Origin: Adiantum capillus-veneris
Taxonomy: Eukaryota > Streptophyta > Polypodiopsida > Polypodiales > Pteridaceae
Length of the DNA: 64,000 bases
Assembly: GCA_014529385.2 (NCBI GenBank)
Contig: CM043944.1
Coordinates: 168,835,740 to 168,899,739, forward strand
Direction: 5' to 3'
Shown: in pieces, positions 1 to 9,131 of the stretch
Layout of the letters: every line of letters starts with the position of its first letter
Position numbering within the stretch: position 1 is the stretch's first letter
Program-made: the position numbers and the translations under genes
Notes under the pieces: generated by a model
Seen by the model: only the letters and a program-made list of their open reading frames with translations
Databases searched by the model: none
What the model was told of the DNA's origin: nothing

Positions 1-1439
1 ATGCTCCTGCAAGCTTCAATCGACTTATGCAGGATATTTTCAGACCTTATCTGGAAGATTTTGTCCTGGTTTTCTTTGACGACATTCTGATCTATTCTAA
101 GAACGAGTCATATCATGAAAAACATGTTCACAAAGTACTTGATCTTCTTCGAGAGCACCAACTTTACGTTAAAGCGAGCAAGTGTACCTTCTTCTCACCA
201 AAAGTTAATTATCTTGGATTTATCATATCGGCCGAAGGGATTTCAATGGACCTAGATAAAGTCAAGGATATCGTTTATTGGCCTCAACCATCCACCGTCC
301 AACGAAGTAAGAGGATTTCTTGGAATAACGGGATGGTACAGGATTTTTGTCAAGGACTATGCACGTAATGTTGCACCTTTGACGGAACTCCTGAAGAAAG
401 GAATGAGGATTGAGTGGAAGACCGAGCACCAGTCTAGTTTTGCTAAGCTACAAGAATTCTTGGTCTCAGCTCCTATCTTAAAGCTTCCAGATTTCAATAA
501 GGAATTTGAAGTAGCAACCAATGCTAGCAAATTTGCTTTGGGCGGAGTTCTTACTCAAGAAGGAAGACCGGTGGCGTATACTTCACGAAAGCTGAGGGAT
601 CATGAGAAGAATTATCCTACTCACGATTTGGAACTTTTAGCGGCTATACATGCTCTGAAGTTGTGGATACATTATCTTCTCGTACGCAAGTTTCAACTAG
701 TTACAGACCGCGAGAGCTTAAAATGGATTTTTACTCAACCTATTCTCAATATGCGACAACGACGATGGATAGAACTCTTACAAGAATATGACCTTGACAT
801 AAAGTATAGACCATGGAAGGAAAATTCCATTGCAGATGGACTTAGTCAAAAATCTTTTCTCGGAGCTATCTCTATTCCAAATAACCCTATCTGGGATAGA
901 ATTAAAGAAGCATCTTTGGTAGATCTAGAATACCAACGTATAGTATCATTAGTCCAGCAGAATAAGATACCTGAAGCTAAAGATAGTCTTATGGGAGGAT
1001 GTCTTTACTTCAGAAATAGACTCTGTGTACCCAGAGACCTAGCTTTAAAGAAGACTATTCTGTACGAAGCACACGACAACCCTACATCAGTACATCCAGG
1101 TTATGCTAAGACTCTTCATGCTATCAGGAGGTGTTATTTTTGGTTCGGAATGAAAGGAGACATACTTCGCTATGTGAGGCAATGTTTTTCTTGTCAACGG
1201 ATAAAAGCCGAAAGAATCAAGTTACCAAGGCAACTTCAACCTCTTGACATGCCCCAAATGAAATGGGAATGCCTCAATATGGACTTTGTTACAGGATTAC
1301 CTTCTACAGGAGGTTATGACTCTGTATTTGTGGTTGTTGGTATGCTCACAAAAGTGTTTCATCTAATACATGTAAAGACAACCTTTACTGCTTCGGATAT
1401 TAGCCGAGTATTCATCAAGGAAATTTTTAGGTTACATGG
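1..1439 (+). pseudogene. Chromo-1 pol, 5' piece (end of RT, RNase H, start of integrase)
   Basis: This is the reverse-transcriptase end, RNase H and integrase N-terminal part of a Ty3/gypsy chromovirus polyprotein. Reading starts in frame 3 at the window edge. The RT catalytic motif FFDDILIYS is near base 75. A one-base frameshift near 300 moves the reading to the frame that is open from 379. RNase H follows (TNASKFALGG, LELLAAIHALK, ADGLS), with TDRESL where TDHxSL is usual. The integrase zinc motif (H-x-H ... CFSC) and the first catalytic Asp (NMDFVTGLP) come next. Coding stops at LHG, exactly where element A inserted, and resumes at 10567 with LPKRIV. The chromovirus assignment rests on the chromodomain found at 11330-16387. 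The upstream gag and 5' LTR lie outside the window. Confidence 0.9.
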
Positions 1440-2395
1440 TGATCCAAGCCTATCACAAATTTTTGTTTATCATATTTTGTTGGTTTTCCTTGATTCTAGA
1501 GGTTTACAATAAAAGAAAGAGTGAGAACAACCTCTTGGAAAAATTTAAAAAAAATGATTTTTTGTTGACTAGTTCACCGGAGGTGAAAGGTAGAGGGAGA
1601 ACCTAGTGGTAAAGGGAAGGGAAAATATGTAAATGTGAAAAGAAAAGATATGATGTGGTTGTGGAGCCATGCACCCATGATTCAAGGGTCATGAGTGGCT
1701 CATATCATCATGGCTTTGGAGCCATATGATGATTCAAACAAATGGGACCCAAGTGGAAGACTTGGTAAAGGAAGAAACTAGACACATGATTTTGCTGAAT
1801 TTTTAAAAAATACTTCCACTCCGATCCAAGAAAAGTTGTCTTCATCAAAGTTGTAGCTGATGAGCTGGAGATTCTGGCCATATTTTTTTTATAATTTTTG
1901 CATCTACGGTCTAGGAGATATGGCCAAAATGGTGGACGCCAGTTTTTTCAACTGTGGTGGAGACCACCCCCTCTACCTTTACACACACACACCCTTCCTT
2001 TTCCACATTGAGACCTTCTCTAAAATCAGCCATTAGTCTTCTCACCCTCCTCTCCTTCCTCCTCTCTCTCAAGCTCAAAAACCCATCAAAGTTCCTCTTC
2101 TAATCACCTCTCAAGTCATGCTTAATCTTGTTGTAATTCATAAGTTCTCATTCAACCCCTTCCTATTATTACTAGATATGTATTGATTTTATGTAGATTC
2201 TTTACATTTTAAAATAAGGAAGCTCTTGGACTCAAGCTATGGAGGAAGGAGTGAAGACAACACAAGTGATGATGGAGCTAATTGGTCAACAAATCACTTG
2301 GAAGGAGCTTCTTCATTGGTTGAATGTCCCTAATCAAGCTTCATTTGTACAAATTACACTTGGATCTTAACCTCACTCCTAATCACTCTCTTTCC

Positions 2396-2404
2396 TATAT
2401 AAAG
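2396..2404 (+). promoter_or_regulatory. TATA box of element A 5' LTR
   Basis: The sequence TATATAAAG lies about 490 bp before the LTR end and is conserved at 10088-10096 in the 3' LTR. It is the likely Pol II core promoter for the element transcript. The position of the transcription start is inferred, not seen. Confidence 0.7.
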
Positions 2405-2717
2405 AGGCCTTCCCCTTTGTAATTTCAAGCCTCCCTCAGCCCCATTGAGCCTTTGTATCACTCACCATGAGCCCATAAGCTCATTCATTCACTCTATTCT
2501 TGCACATCCTAGAGTGCAAATTGTTTCATGCTAGTAACCTCTCCTCCTCTTACTTATGTTAATTAAGAGAAATGTTTTATATGTGTGTGAGAGTGCTTGA
2601 TGTGATCTTGGCTAATCCTTGAGTGATTGTTTGGTAATCTATATGCTATTTGTGTTGGGAGTGTTTGAAGTCATCCATTCCTTGTACACACACTACGGTT
2701 AATGCTTCATTCATAGT

Positions 2718-2719
<2 letters not shown>

Positions 2720-2772
<53 letters not shown>
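2720..2772 (+). repeat. (CT)n microsatellite in element A 5' LTR
   Basis: An uninterrupted CT dinucleotide run lies inside the LTR, about 120 bp from its end. The matching run in the 3' LTR (about 10411-10447) is shorter, so it changed length after insertion or during reverse transcription. Confidence 0.95.
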
Positions 2773-2775
<3 letters not shown>

Positions 2776-2895
2776 TGTAGCGGTCCTAGTCCACGCTTCC
2801 AAGACTAGGTGGTGCCCTCATCTCATTTCCCTTGTGGCGCAATGGAGTTTGTTTTGGTGTAGAGGCCGCCATTCCAAATTTCCTTCGTCATAAAT

Positions 2896-2913
2896 TGGTG
2901 CCCCCCACTGAGG
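2896..2913 (+). promoter_or_regulatory. Primer binding site of element A
   Basis: TGGTGCCCCCCACTGAGG lies five bases after the LTR end. The leading TGG matches the CCA tail of a tRNA primer. Very similar sites follow the LTRs of B (12547), D (33285, 37633) and E (57041, 61542). I could not assign the tRNA. Confidence 0.75.
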
Positions 2914-2941
2914 AGTTCTCAAGCAACGCTCTATCAATCCT

Positions 2942-3445
2942 ATGAAGGAAGATCCATCAAATTCTCCGAGACTTCCACTATGGTCTCCCCAAGAAGCTCG
3001 AGAAAAGAAGCGTCTTTATCGACAAACGGCACGTATGCGGGTAAAGAGAGTTAACTACACACACCCTTCTTTGCTTCAAGGAAAATCTTGTAGTCATCAA
3101 GTCCCTAGGTCAAAAAATTGTGTTGAGTGCTTTGTGGCTAGTGTGAAGAGACTTCCTTTGAAGCCTCGACTTCAGGTGGTGAAAGCACTCTCAAACTCGG
3201 GTATTAACAAGTTTTTGGAGGGAGAGCTACACATTAATGGGGTGCGGTATTGGCAAGAGGCTACATATGGTGATGCACTCCAACTACTACTAGCAAGAAG
3301 GCTCAAGGTGGTTGAGAGGGTAGCCATCGAACCCTATGAACTCTACAAAGCTGAAGATGGTCACACCAAAGCTAGGCTAATCACTGGTGAGCAAATTCTT
3401 CGCATCTCTCAAATGGTGGGATCCAAGAGAGCTCAACTTCAATGA
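2942..3445 (+). CDS. Leader ORF of element A, 167 aa, unknown function
   Basis: An ATG-initiated ORF begins 28 bases after the primer site and ends before the two small leader ORFs. The product is basic: the first 60 residues are rich in Arg and Lys (AREKKRLYRQTARMRVKRVN), with a few Cys (SCSH, NCVEC) but no clear zinc finger. The C-terminal half holds a mixed segment (NGVRYWQEATYGDALQLLLA). I recognise no domain. Ogre-type Tat elements are known to carry an extra ORF of unknown function between the primer site and gag, and this may correspond to it. Elements B and C have no visible copy of it in their leaders. It is intact, as is the rest of A, but expression is unproven. Confidence 0.6.
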   Translation: MKEDPSNSPRLPLWSPQEAREKKRLYRQTARMRVKRVNYTHPSLLQGKSCSHQVPRSKNCVECFVASVKRLPLKPRLQVVKALSNSGINKFLEGELHINGVRYWQEATYGDALQLLLARRLKVVERVAIEPYELYKAEDGHTKARLITGEQILRISQMVGSKRAQLQ

Positions 3446-3478
3446 AGTGCTTCATGGAAGTTTGTAATTAATGCACCA

Positions 3479-3688
3479 ATGAATAATCCCATTTTCTACA
3501 ACTTTCAATCAGTTCAGAATATTAGGGTGAATGTGCGCATTGATAGAAAGATTTTTTTCCAACAAAGATTGGTCTTCTATTTTGGAGCTGAGAGGTTGAG
3601 AGAGATATTGCTGTCCCCTGACCCTATAATATTTCCTATTTTGGAGTATAATGTATCTTTTGATGTTCACATCTTCATCTTGCTTTAA
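3479..3688 (+). CDS. Small leader ORF A1 (69 aa), conserved in elements B and C
   Basis: This short intact ORF belongs to a protein family that I see five times in the window. The conserved core reads roughly R-K-I-x-F-Q-Q-R, then F-G/F-x-x-x-R/M-L-x-E-I-L-L-S-P-D-P-I-I, then P-I/L-x-x-Y, and ends F-D-V-x-I/V-F-I/V-L. The closest relative is ORF C1 of element C (54055-54273, minus), which shares the start MNNP and the block EILLSPDPII. It ends with TAA nine bases before A2, in the same frame, so the pair could be an old duplication split by a stop. There is no signal peptide or membrane segment. Function is unknown. Retention of the family in separate elements suggests selection. Confidence 0.65.
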   Translation: MNNPIFYNFQSVQNIRVNVRIDRKIFFQQRLVFYFGAERLREILLSPDPIIFPILEYNVSFDVHIFILL

Positions 3689-3697
3689 GCATACTCC

Positions 3698-3910
3698 ATG
3701 AATCATAGGGATTTATATGGACCTTTCCAACCTCTTGCTAGACAAACTGTGCATATAATAGCTAGCACAAAGCTTAGGTTCCAAAACATCATAAGGGACT
3801 TACTAGGCCCTCGTCGTCTAGCTGAGATTAATGCATCTATCAATCCATTTATTCTACCCTTAATAAGATATGATTTGGGCCTAGACGTTTTCATCTTTGT
3901 GCTGTATTGA
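3698..3910 (+). CDS. Small leader ORF A2 (70 aa), paralogue of A1
   Basis: This is the second of the tandem leader ORFs. It aligns with A1 over the C-terminal half and closely with C2 of element C (shared block INPFILP followed by IRYD). The C-terminal FIFVL matches too. Its stop codon lies 20 bases before the likely Gag-Pol start at 3931, in a different frame, so reinitiation or leaky scanning would be needed to reach gag. No known domain is recognised. A1 and A2 look like products of an ancient internal duplication. Confidence 0.65.
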   Translation: MNHRDLYGPFQPLARQTVHIIASTKLRFQNIIRDLLGPRRLAEINASINPFILPLIRYDLGLDVFIFVLY

Positions 3911-3930
3911 GAGGAAGGCAACCCACTTTT

Positions 3931-6900
3931 ATGATGGCTTTCCCAAATTTTTTTGGGCGTAGTGGGGAAAATGCTGGGGATTTTTTGGATAACTTGGAGA
4001 TGGCTTTCCTTGTCTCCGGGAGGGATGACGAAGCATTGAAATTGAGAGCTTTTCCTTTGGTGCTCAAAGAAGAAGCTAGGGTATGGTTCCAGGCTCTAGA
4101 TCCAACCCAAAGAATTGATTGGGAGGGATTGAAGGTGGCTTTCCTACGAAGATTTCAACGAGCCAATTCGGCAGAAGAACTATGGCAACGGCTTCTGTCC
4201 CTTCATCAAGTTGACCCTCATGGTTATGCAACCTATGAGGAAGGTTTTCTGAAACTTTGGGGCCAATGGTCAGACTCACTAAACCCTGGTGAGCGAGCTC
4301 CCAATTGCCTCCAAAAGGATCGATTTATCTCAGGTTTGTACCCCTTGCTAAGGGAGAAGGTAAAGAGAAAATTTCCAAATGCTTTTGAAGATGCCTTAAG
4401 AATTGCTAGGGAAAAGAATAGAAAGATTCTCTATCAAGCCCAAGCTGGCCAGCTAGCTTTGGGAGGCAATATCACAACTATGGAAGCTTCTCACATACCT
4501 CCAAATGTGCCTAATGCACCAGACCTCAATAGAGGTCAACAAGAAGATATGCTCCAACAAATAAACAATCTCACAAACCAGCTAGAGGGGTTGAGAGTAA
4601 ATCTTGTGCAGGGTGCAAGAAGGCCTATTGAGGGAAATGGTGGGAATCAGCCACCAATGCGACGTCAAGCAAGGGAAATGTTGTGTTACAATTGTGGGGA
4701 AATTGGCCACGGCATGTATAATTGCCCTCATCCCAGAAGATATGACTACCCTGTCAGAGGTCCTCGACAACAAGTAAGTCCACCCCGTGCTAGAGCTCAA
4801 GCACAAGAGCAACCGCAACCTCAAATTTTGCAGCCACCTCGTGCTCAAGCTCAAGCCCCTGCTACTCAACCAAATGTGAGCATCATAAGGATGGAGGAGG
4901 TCCTCAAGGGCAGAAGCAACCAAGAAGAAATAGCTAAAGGGAAGATGAAGATAGATGAAGTGGCTACAATGCCTATCAAACGTGTGCGTGTCCAAGATGA
5001 AGTAGGTAAAGAAACAAGCAAGGATGCAAGCAATGAAGCAAGTACATCTCGGGCAACTAAAGATGAAGCCAAGAAGAGAAAGACCCGTACTAGGTCTCAA
5101 ATTGACATCTCTGATTTCCCTATGGGATCTCGGACACAACCTTATGACTTGACAGCTGATGTGAGTTCTCAAGGACCAAAGATTACTTGGCCACAACTAC
5201 TTCATATCTCCCCAAAGCTTCGACGACAATGTTCAAAAATGGTGAGCACGAGGGCAAAGCGAAGTAAGCTAGTAAGTGTAATCAAAGCATATGGTCTCAA
5301 GGATATAGTGCCTTTGGTGGAGGCTCAAATCAAGGGACAACGGATTCCAAAAACTTACATTGACAGTGGAGCAGAGGTTTGTGTCATGACAGAAAAGCTA
5401 ATGCATCAATTGGGTTTAGAGGTAATGGAATCATCAAACTTTAGGGCAAAAATGGCCAATAATGTCTCTGTCACTTGTGTGGGTGTAGTGAAAGGTTTGA
5501 GAGTTTCTGTTTTTGGAATCACTACAGAGGTTGATGCTTATGTGATGCCAGTTAAGGGAGAAGGATACCCCCTTATTTTAGGACGACCTTGGCTCATGGG
5601 TATAGGAGCTAGGCAAGATTGGGCAATAGGAGACTTGGAGTTGAGACCTCGCATGGGTGGCCATAGTCGGAAGGTGGTTTATAACCTAAAGAATGGGCGA
5701 CAAGAGAACCTTGAACTAGAGACGTCAGCTGATGAGTGGAGCTCAAGTGGATGCTCCTCATCCATGGACGAGGAAGAGAGTTCAAGTGAAGAGAGTGATA
5801 GCACTCTCGAAGTCATGGGCGTCACCATAAAGGAAACTACCTCATCAGAAGACAACCCAAGGATCCAAATGGAGAATGTGTGGGATGCCAGCCTAGAGGA
5901 GATGTTATCCAAGGATATAAAGGAAGAAGAAAAGGAGGGTTATGTAAATGTTCTCAAGAAGCATGCATCATTGTTTATTTCTGATTACACTCACATTACA
6001 GGTGTCACTGCAGTGAAGCATCATATCCATCTAAAAGAAGGGAGCAAGCCAGTAGTACAAAAACTAAGAAGATTAGGAGTTGTGCAACAAAATGCACTGT
6101 TGTCTGAGGTGAAGAGACTCTTAGAAGGAGGATTCATATACCTAGTAGAAGATTCAGAATGGGTCTCCCCAGTAGTGGTGAGGCCAAAGAAGAATGGTAA
6201 ATGGCGAGTGTGCGTGGATTACAAGCCACTAAATGCTGCAACAAAGAGGGACCACTTCCCTCTCCCATTTCAAGATGAGATTCTAAATGAAGTAGCAGGC
6301 CATGAGAGATACACAGTGTGTGATGGCTACTCTGGCTACTTTCAAATACGCATTGCAGAGGAGGACCAGAAAAAGACTACTTTCATCACACCATGGGGAT
6401 GTTTTGCATTTCGAGTCATGCCTTTTGGTCTCACCAACGCTCCAGCCACCTTTCAACGATTCATGAACATGGTCTTCCAACCTTACTTTGGTAAGTCCAT
6501 AAGGGTTTTCATAGATGACTTTTGTATTTACAGCTCCAAAAGTATGCATCTTGGCAAGATTGATGAAGGATTTACTCGTTTAGCTAAGCTGGGTGGACAA
6601 CTAAACAAGGACAAATGTCACATTGGGGAAAGCAAGGTTACACTATTAGGGCATGTAGTGTCCATTGATGGAATCGAGGTAGATCCTGAAAAGATAGAAA
6701 CATTGCTAAATCTACCTTCCCCAACTTCCATCAAACAATTAATCTCCTTCTTGCAAAAGCTAAGATATTTGAGTAGATTCATGCACTTACTCTCCCAAGT
6801 GATATTTCCTCTACAACAGCTGACTCGTCAAGAGACGCTTGTTTGGAGTGAAGAAAGTGAAGGGCATTTTAGAGAGATTAAAAACATGCTAGGGTCACTC

Positions 6901-9090
6901 CCTATAATCCTCCAACCTTGTTGGGAAGAAACATTCTTTGTAAACCCTAGTGTGGGAGAAGAAGCCATTGGTGCTGCCCTCCTACAAAAAGATCCAAAAA
7001 CCTCCTTTATGAGGCCTGTGTATTTTGCTAGCCGCCTCATGGAAAACACAGAGAAGGCCTACACCCTGATGGAACAGCTAGTGTTAGCTCTCATGTTTGC
7101 GGTAACCAAATTTCGGCCATACTTGCTGCCGAAGAGGTTTGTAATTATCACTGTGGAGGATATGTTTCCCTATGCACTACAACATATGGAAATCTCTGAC
7201 AAAATAGCAAAGTGGGTGGTGCGACTTCAAGAGTTTGATTATACAATACAGGTTGAAAGAACAACTCGAGCATGCTTAGCCGACATTTTAACAAACAAGT
7301 GCTATGAAAAAGTTTTCCATTTGAAGAGAAAGGAACTTCCACCACCTACAGCTCTAGAGGTTTTGGTCAATGCTTATAGCCTCTACTTTGATGGAGCATA
7401 CAAGAGAACCAAGGATAAGGCAGTTGCAGGCATCGTGGTCTTATCCCCATTGGGAGAGAGGATCCATGGTGAAGGGATCACTCTAGAAGATGTCCACTCC
7501 AACAATGAAGCAGAATATCATGCTCTAATTCATGGCCTTTGTTGGTGCCTCGATAATTCAATTAAGATATTAAACGCTTTTGGTGACTCCATGCTTTTGG
7601 TAAGGCAAATGCAAGGTACATGGGCTTGCAAAAATGCTCGTCTCTCTACTAAAATGAGAGAAGCAAAAGCTCTTATGAGGAGATTTAGGGAGGCACAAGT
7701 ACATCATGTGCCAAGAGACCAGAACAAGGATGCAGACCACCTAGCATCATCAAAGTTAAATGAGTCAATAGTGGGAGCAGTGGCCATCAAACTTCCACTT
7801 CAACAAGGCAAGGAGGACTTGGAAGATATTATGCACATTCTGGAGCAAGGAGAGGCTCCTAAACACTTGAATGCAGGGGAAAGGCGATGGTTAGCTAGGA
7901 AGGCTACCAGGTATCGCATAGTAAATGATGACTTGTATTGTCTTGGTAAGGATGGTGTGCTTAGGAGAGTTCCTTTGAAGAGTGAAATTGAAGAGATTTT
8001 AAAAGCTTGTCATGATGATATGTGTGGAGGACACTTTGCACACGACGTCACTAGTAGAAAGGTTCTACAAGCTGGGTTTACTTGGCCAAGTCTTCATCGT
8101 GATGTCAAATACTGGTGTCAAACATGTGATGAATGTCAGAAAGCAGGACCACGACGGCTCATAGCTGAACTTCAGAACCCAATAAAGGTATATGGGCCCT
8201 TTGAGAAGTGGGGAATTGATGCCATAGGGCCTCTACCACGCACTCAGTCAGGTAAAGAGTACATCATCATGGGAGTAGACTACATGACTAGATGGGCTGA
8301 GGCTATGCCGACCAATAGAATTACTGCTAAGGATGTGAGTCAGTTCATCTTTGACCACATCTGTTGCCGGTTTGGCACCCCTCTTGAAATACTATCTGAT
8401 AGAGGACCAGGGTTTAGAGCAGACTTGGTAGGAGAACTCATGAAGAAGCTAAATATTCACCATCAACACTCTACTCCTTACTACCCTCAGTGCAATGGTT
8501 TGGTGGAAAAAGTAAATGGAATCATTTGCAAAATTCTCACCAAACAGGTACATGCCAGGCGCCAAGATTGGGACAAACACCTGAATGGAGCTCTATGGGC
8601 CTATAGAACCTCCTTCAAAACCACATTAGGGTACACACCCTTTCATTTGGTTTATGGAAAGGAGGCGCTTTTGCCCATCGAAGTGAAGTTAACAAGTCTT
8701 CGAATATTGGGTAGCCAGGTAGGCTCTCAAAAGGAGAAAGTACATCAAAGGATCATGGATCTAGAGAGGCTGCAATTGGATCGTGAAGAAGCCATCAACC
8801 ACTATTCTCAAGAAGCAGAGAAGCGCAGAGAAAAGTTCAACAAAAAGCTAGCATCCAAAGACATCAAAAAGGGATCTCTGGTGCTTCGATATGACAATCG
8901 CTTCGACACTCATAAGGATGGAAAGTTTCTTTTCCGATGGGAAGGCCCGTTCTTGGTCACCAAAAAGTTCAAAAATGGCTCTTACAGACTTCAAGACATT
9001 GATGGTAAAGTGCACAAGACCAGGACAAATGGATGGCTTCTAAAGCCTTATCACATCAGGATAAGGTCAGCTCAAGATCAAAGAAAGTAG
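3931..9090 (+). CDS. Gag-Pol polyprotein of element A (Tat lineage, dual RNase H)
   Basis: One uninterrupted ORF of about 1719 codons encodes the capsid and all replication enzymes. The open frame extends to a TTG at 3907, but ATG 3931 or 3934 is the better start because element B Gag begins MAF at the homologous place. Domains in order, with residues from 3931: Gag (about 1-190, EEARVWF motif); CCHC zinc knuckle (C252, C255, H260, C265); aspartic protease (DSGAEV, D478); reverse transcriptase with FIDDF (D862, D863); RNase H; a second RNase H with Asp 1154, Glu 1193, Asp 1219 and a late DADH; integrase with the H-H-C-C motif; and a D,D-35-E core ending GLVEKVNG. There is no chromodomain. Every catalytic residue checked is present. 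The element could act in its own transposition and in trans. Confidence 0.95.
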   Translation: MMAFPNFFGRSGENAGDFLDNLEMAFLVSGRDDEALKLRAFPLVLKEEARVWFQALDPTQRIDWEGLKVAFLRRFQRANSAEELWQRLLSLHQVDPHGYATYEEGFLKLWGQWSDSLNPGERAPNCLQKDRFISGLYPLLREKVKRKFPNAFEDALRIAREKNRKILYQAQAGQLALGGNITTMEASHIPPNVPNAPDLNRGQQEDMLQQINNLTNQLEGLRVNLVQGARRPIEGNGGNQPPMRRQAREMLCYNCGEIGHGMYNCPHPRRYDYPVRGPRQQVSPPRARAQAQEQPQPQILQPPRAQAQAPATQPNVSIIRMEEVLKGRSNQEEIAKGKMKIDEVATMPIKRVRVQDEVGKETSKDASNEASTSRATKDEAKKRKTRTRSQIDISDFPMGSRTQPYDLTADVSSQGPKITWPQLLHISPKLRRQCSKMVSTRAKRSKLVSVIKAYGLKDIVPLVEAQIKGQRIPKTYIDSGAEVCVMTEKLMHQLGLEVMESSNFRAKMANNVSVTCVGVVKGLRVSVFGITTEVDAYVMPVKGEGYPLILGRPWLMGIGARQDWAIGDLELRPRMGGHSRKVVYNLKNGRQENLELETSADEWSSSGCSSSMDEEESSSEESDSTLEVMGVTIKETTSSEDNPRIQMENVWDASLEEMLSKDIKEEEKEGYVNVLKKHASLFISDYTHITGVTAVKHHIHLKEGSKPVVQKLRRLGVVQQNALLSEVKRLLEGGFIYLVEDSEWVSPVVVRPKKNGKWRVCVDYKPLNAATKRDHFPLPFQDEILNEVAGHERYTVCDGYSGYFQIRIAEEDQKKTTFITPWGCFAFRVMPFGLTNAPATFQRFMNMVFQPYFGKSIRVFIDDFCIYSSKSMHLGKIDEGFTRLAKLGGQLNKDKCHIGESKVTLLGHVVSIDGIEVDPEKIETLLNLPSPTSIKQLISFLQKLRYLSRFMHLLSQVIFPLQQLTRQETLVWSEESEGHFREIKNMLGSLPIILQPCWEETFFVNPSVGEEAIGAALLQKDPKTSFMRPVYFASRLMENTEKAYTLMEQLVLALMFAVTKFRPYLLPKRFVIITVEDMFPYALQHMEISDKIAKWVVRLQEFDYTIQVERTTRACLADILTNKCYEKVFHLKRKELPPPTALEVLVNAYSLYFDGAYKRTKDKAVAGIVVLSPLGERIHGEGITLEDVHSNNEAEYHALIHGLCWCLDNSIKILNAFGDSMLLVRQMQGTWACKNARLSTKMREAKALMRRFREAQVHHVPRDQNKDADHLASSKLNESIVGAVAIKLPLQQGKEDLEDIMHILEQGEAPKHLNAGERRWLARKATRYRIVNDDLYCLGKDGVLRRVPLKSEIEEILKACHDDMCGGHFAHDVTSRKVLQAGFTWPSLHRDVKYWCQTCDECQKAGPRRLIAELQNPIKVYGPFEKWGIDAIGPLPRTQSGKEYIIMGVDYMTRWAEAMPTNRITAKDVSQFIFDHICCRFGTPLEILSDRGPGFRADLVGELMKKLNIHHQHSTPYYPQCNGLVEKVNGIICKILTKQVHARRQDWDKHLNGALWAYRTSFKTTLGYTPFHLVYGKEALLPIEVKLTSLRILGSQVGSQKEKVHQRIMDLERLQLDREEAINHYSQEAEKRREKFNKKLASKDIKKGSLVLRYDNRFDTHKDGKFLFRWEGPFLVTKKFKNGSYRLQDIDGKVHKTRTNGWLLKPYHIRIRSAQDQRK

Positions 9091-9115
9091 GCTAGAGGCA
9101 TAAATACCCCTAGCC

Positions 9116-9128
9116 AGGTTTGGGGGGG
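9116..9128 (+). promoter_or_regulatory. Polypurine tract of element A
   Basis: The run AGGTTTGGGGGGG lies immediately before the 3' LTR start TGATCC at 9132. It is the expected primer for plus-strand synthesis. Confidence 0.8.
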
Positions 9129-9131
9129 CTA

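Larger units (their letters stand above)
1440..2890 (+). repeat. 5' LTR of element A
   Basis: This matches 9132-10566 nearly base for base. It begins TG and ends CA. It holds a TATA box at 2396-2404 and a long CT microsatellite near its 3' end, which accounts for most of the 16-bp length difference between the two LTRs (1451 and 1435 bp). Element C carries a diverged homologue of this LTR on the other strand. Confidence 0.95.

Noticed and set aside
3907-3930. Upstream TTG extension of the element A Gag-Pol frame
   Set aside because: It begins with TTG and overlaps the stop of A2. ATG 3931/3934 gives the MAF start seen in element B Gag.
4582-5196. 204-codon open frame on the minus strand
   Set aside because: It is the antisense shadow of the Gag-to-protease part of element A, with no independent similarity or start context.
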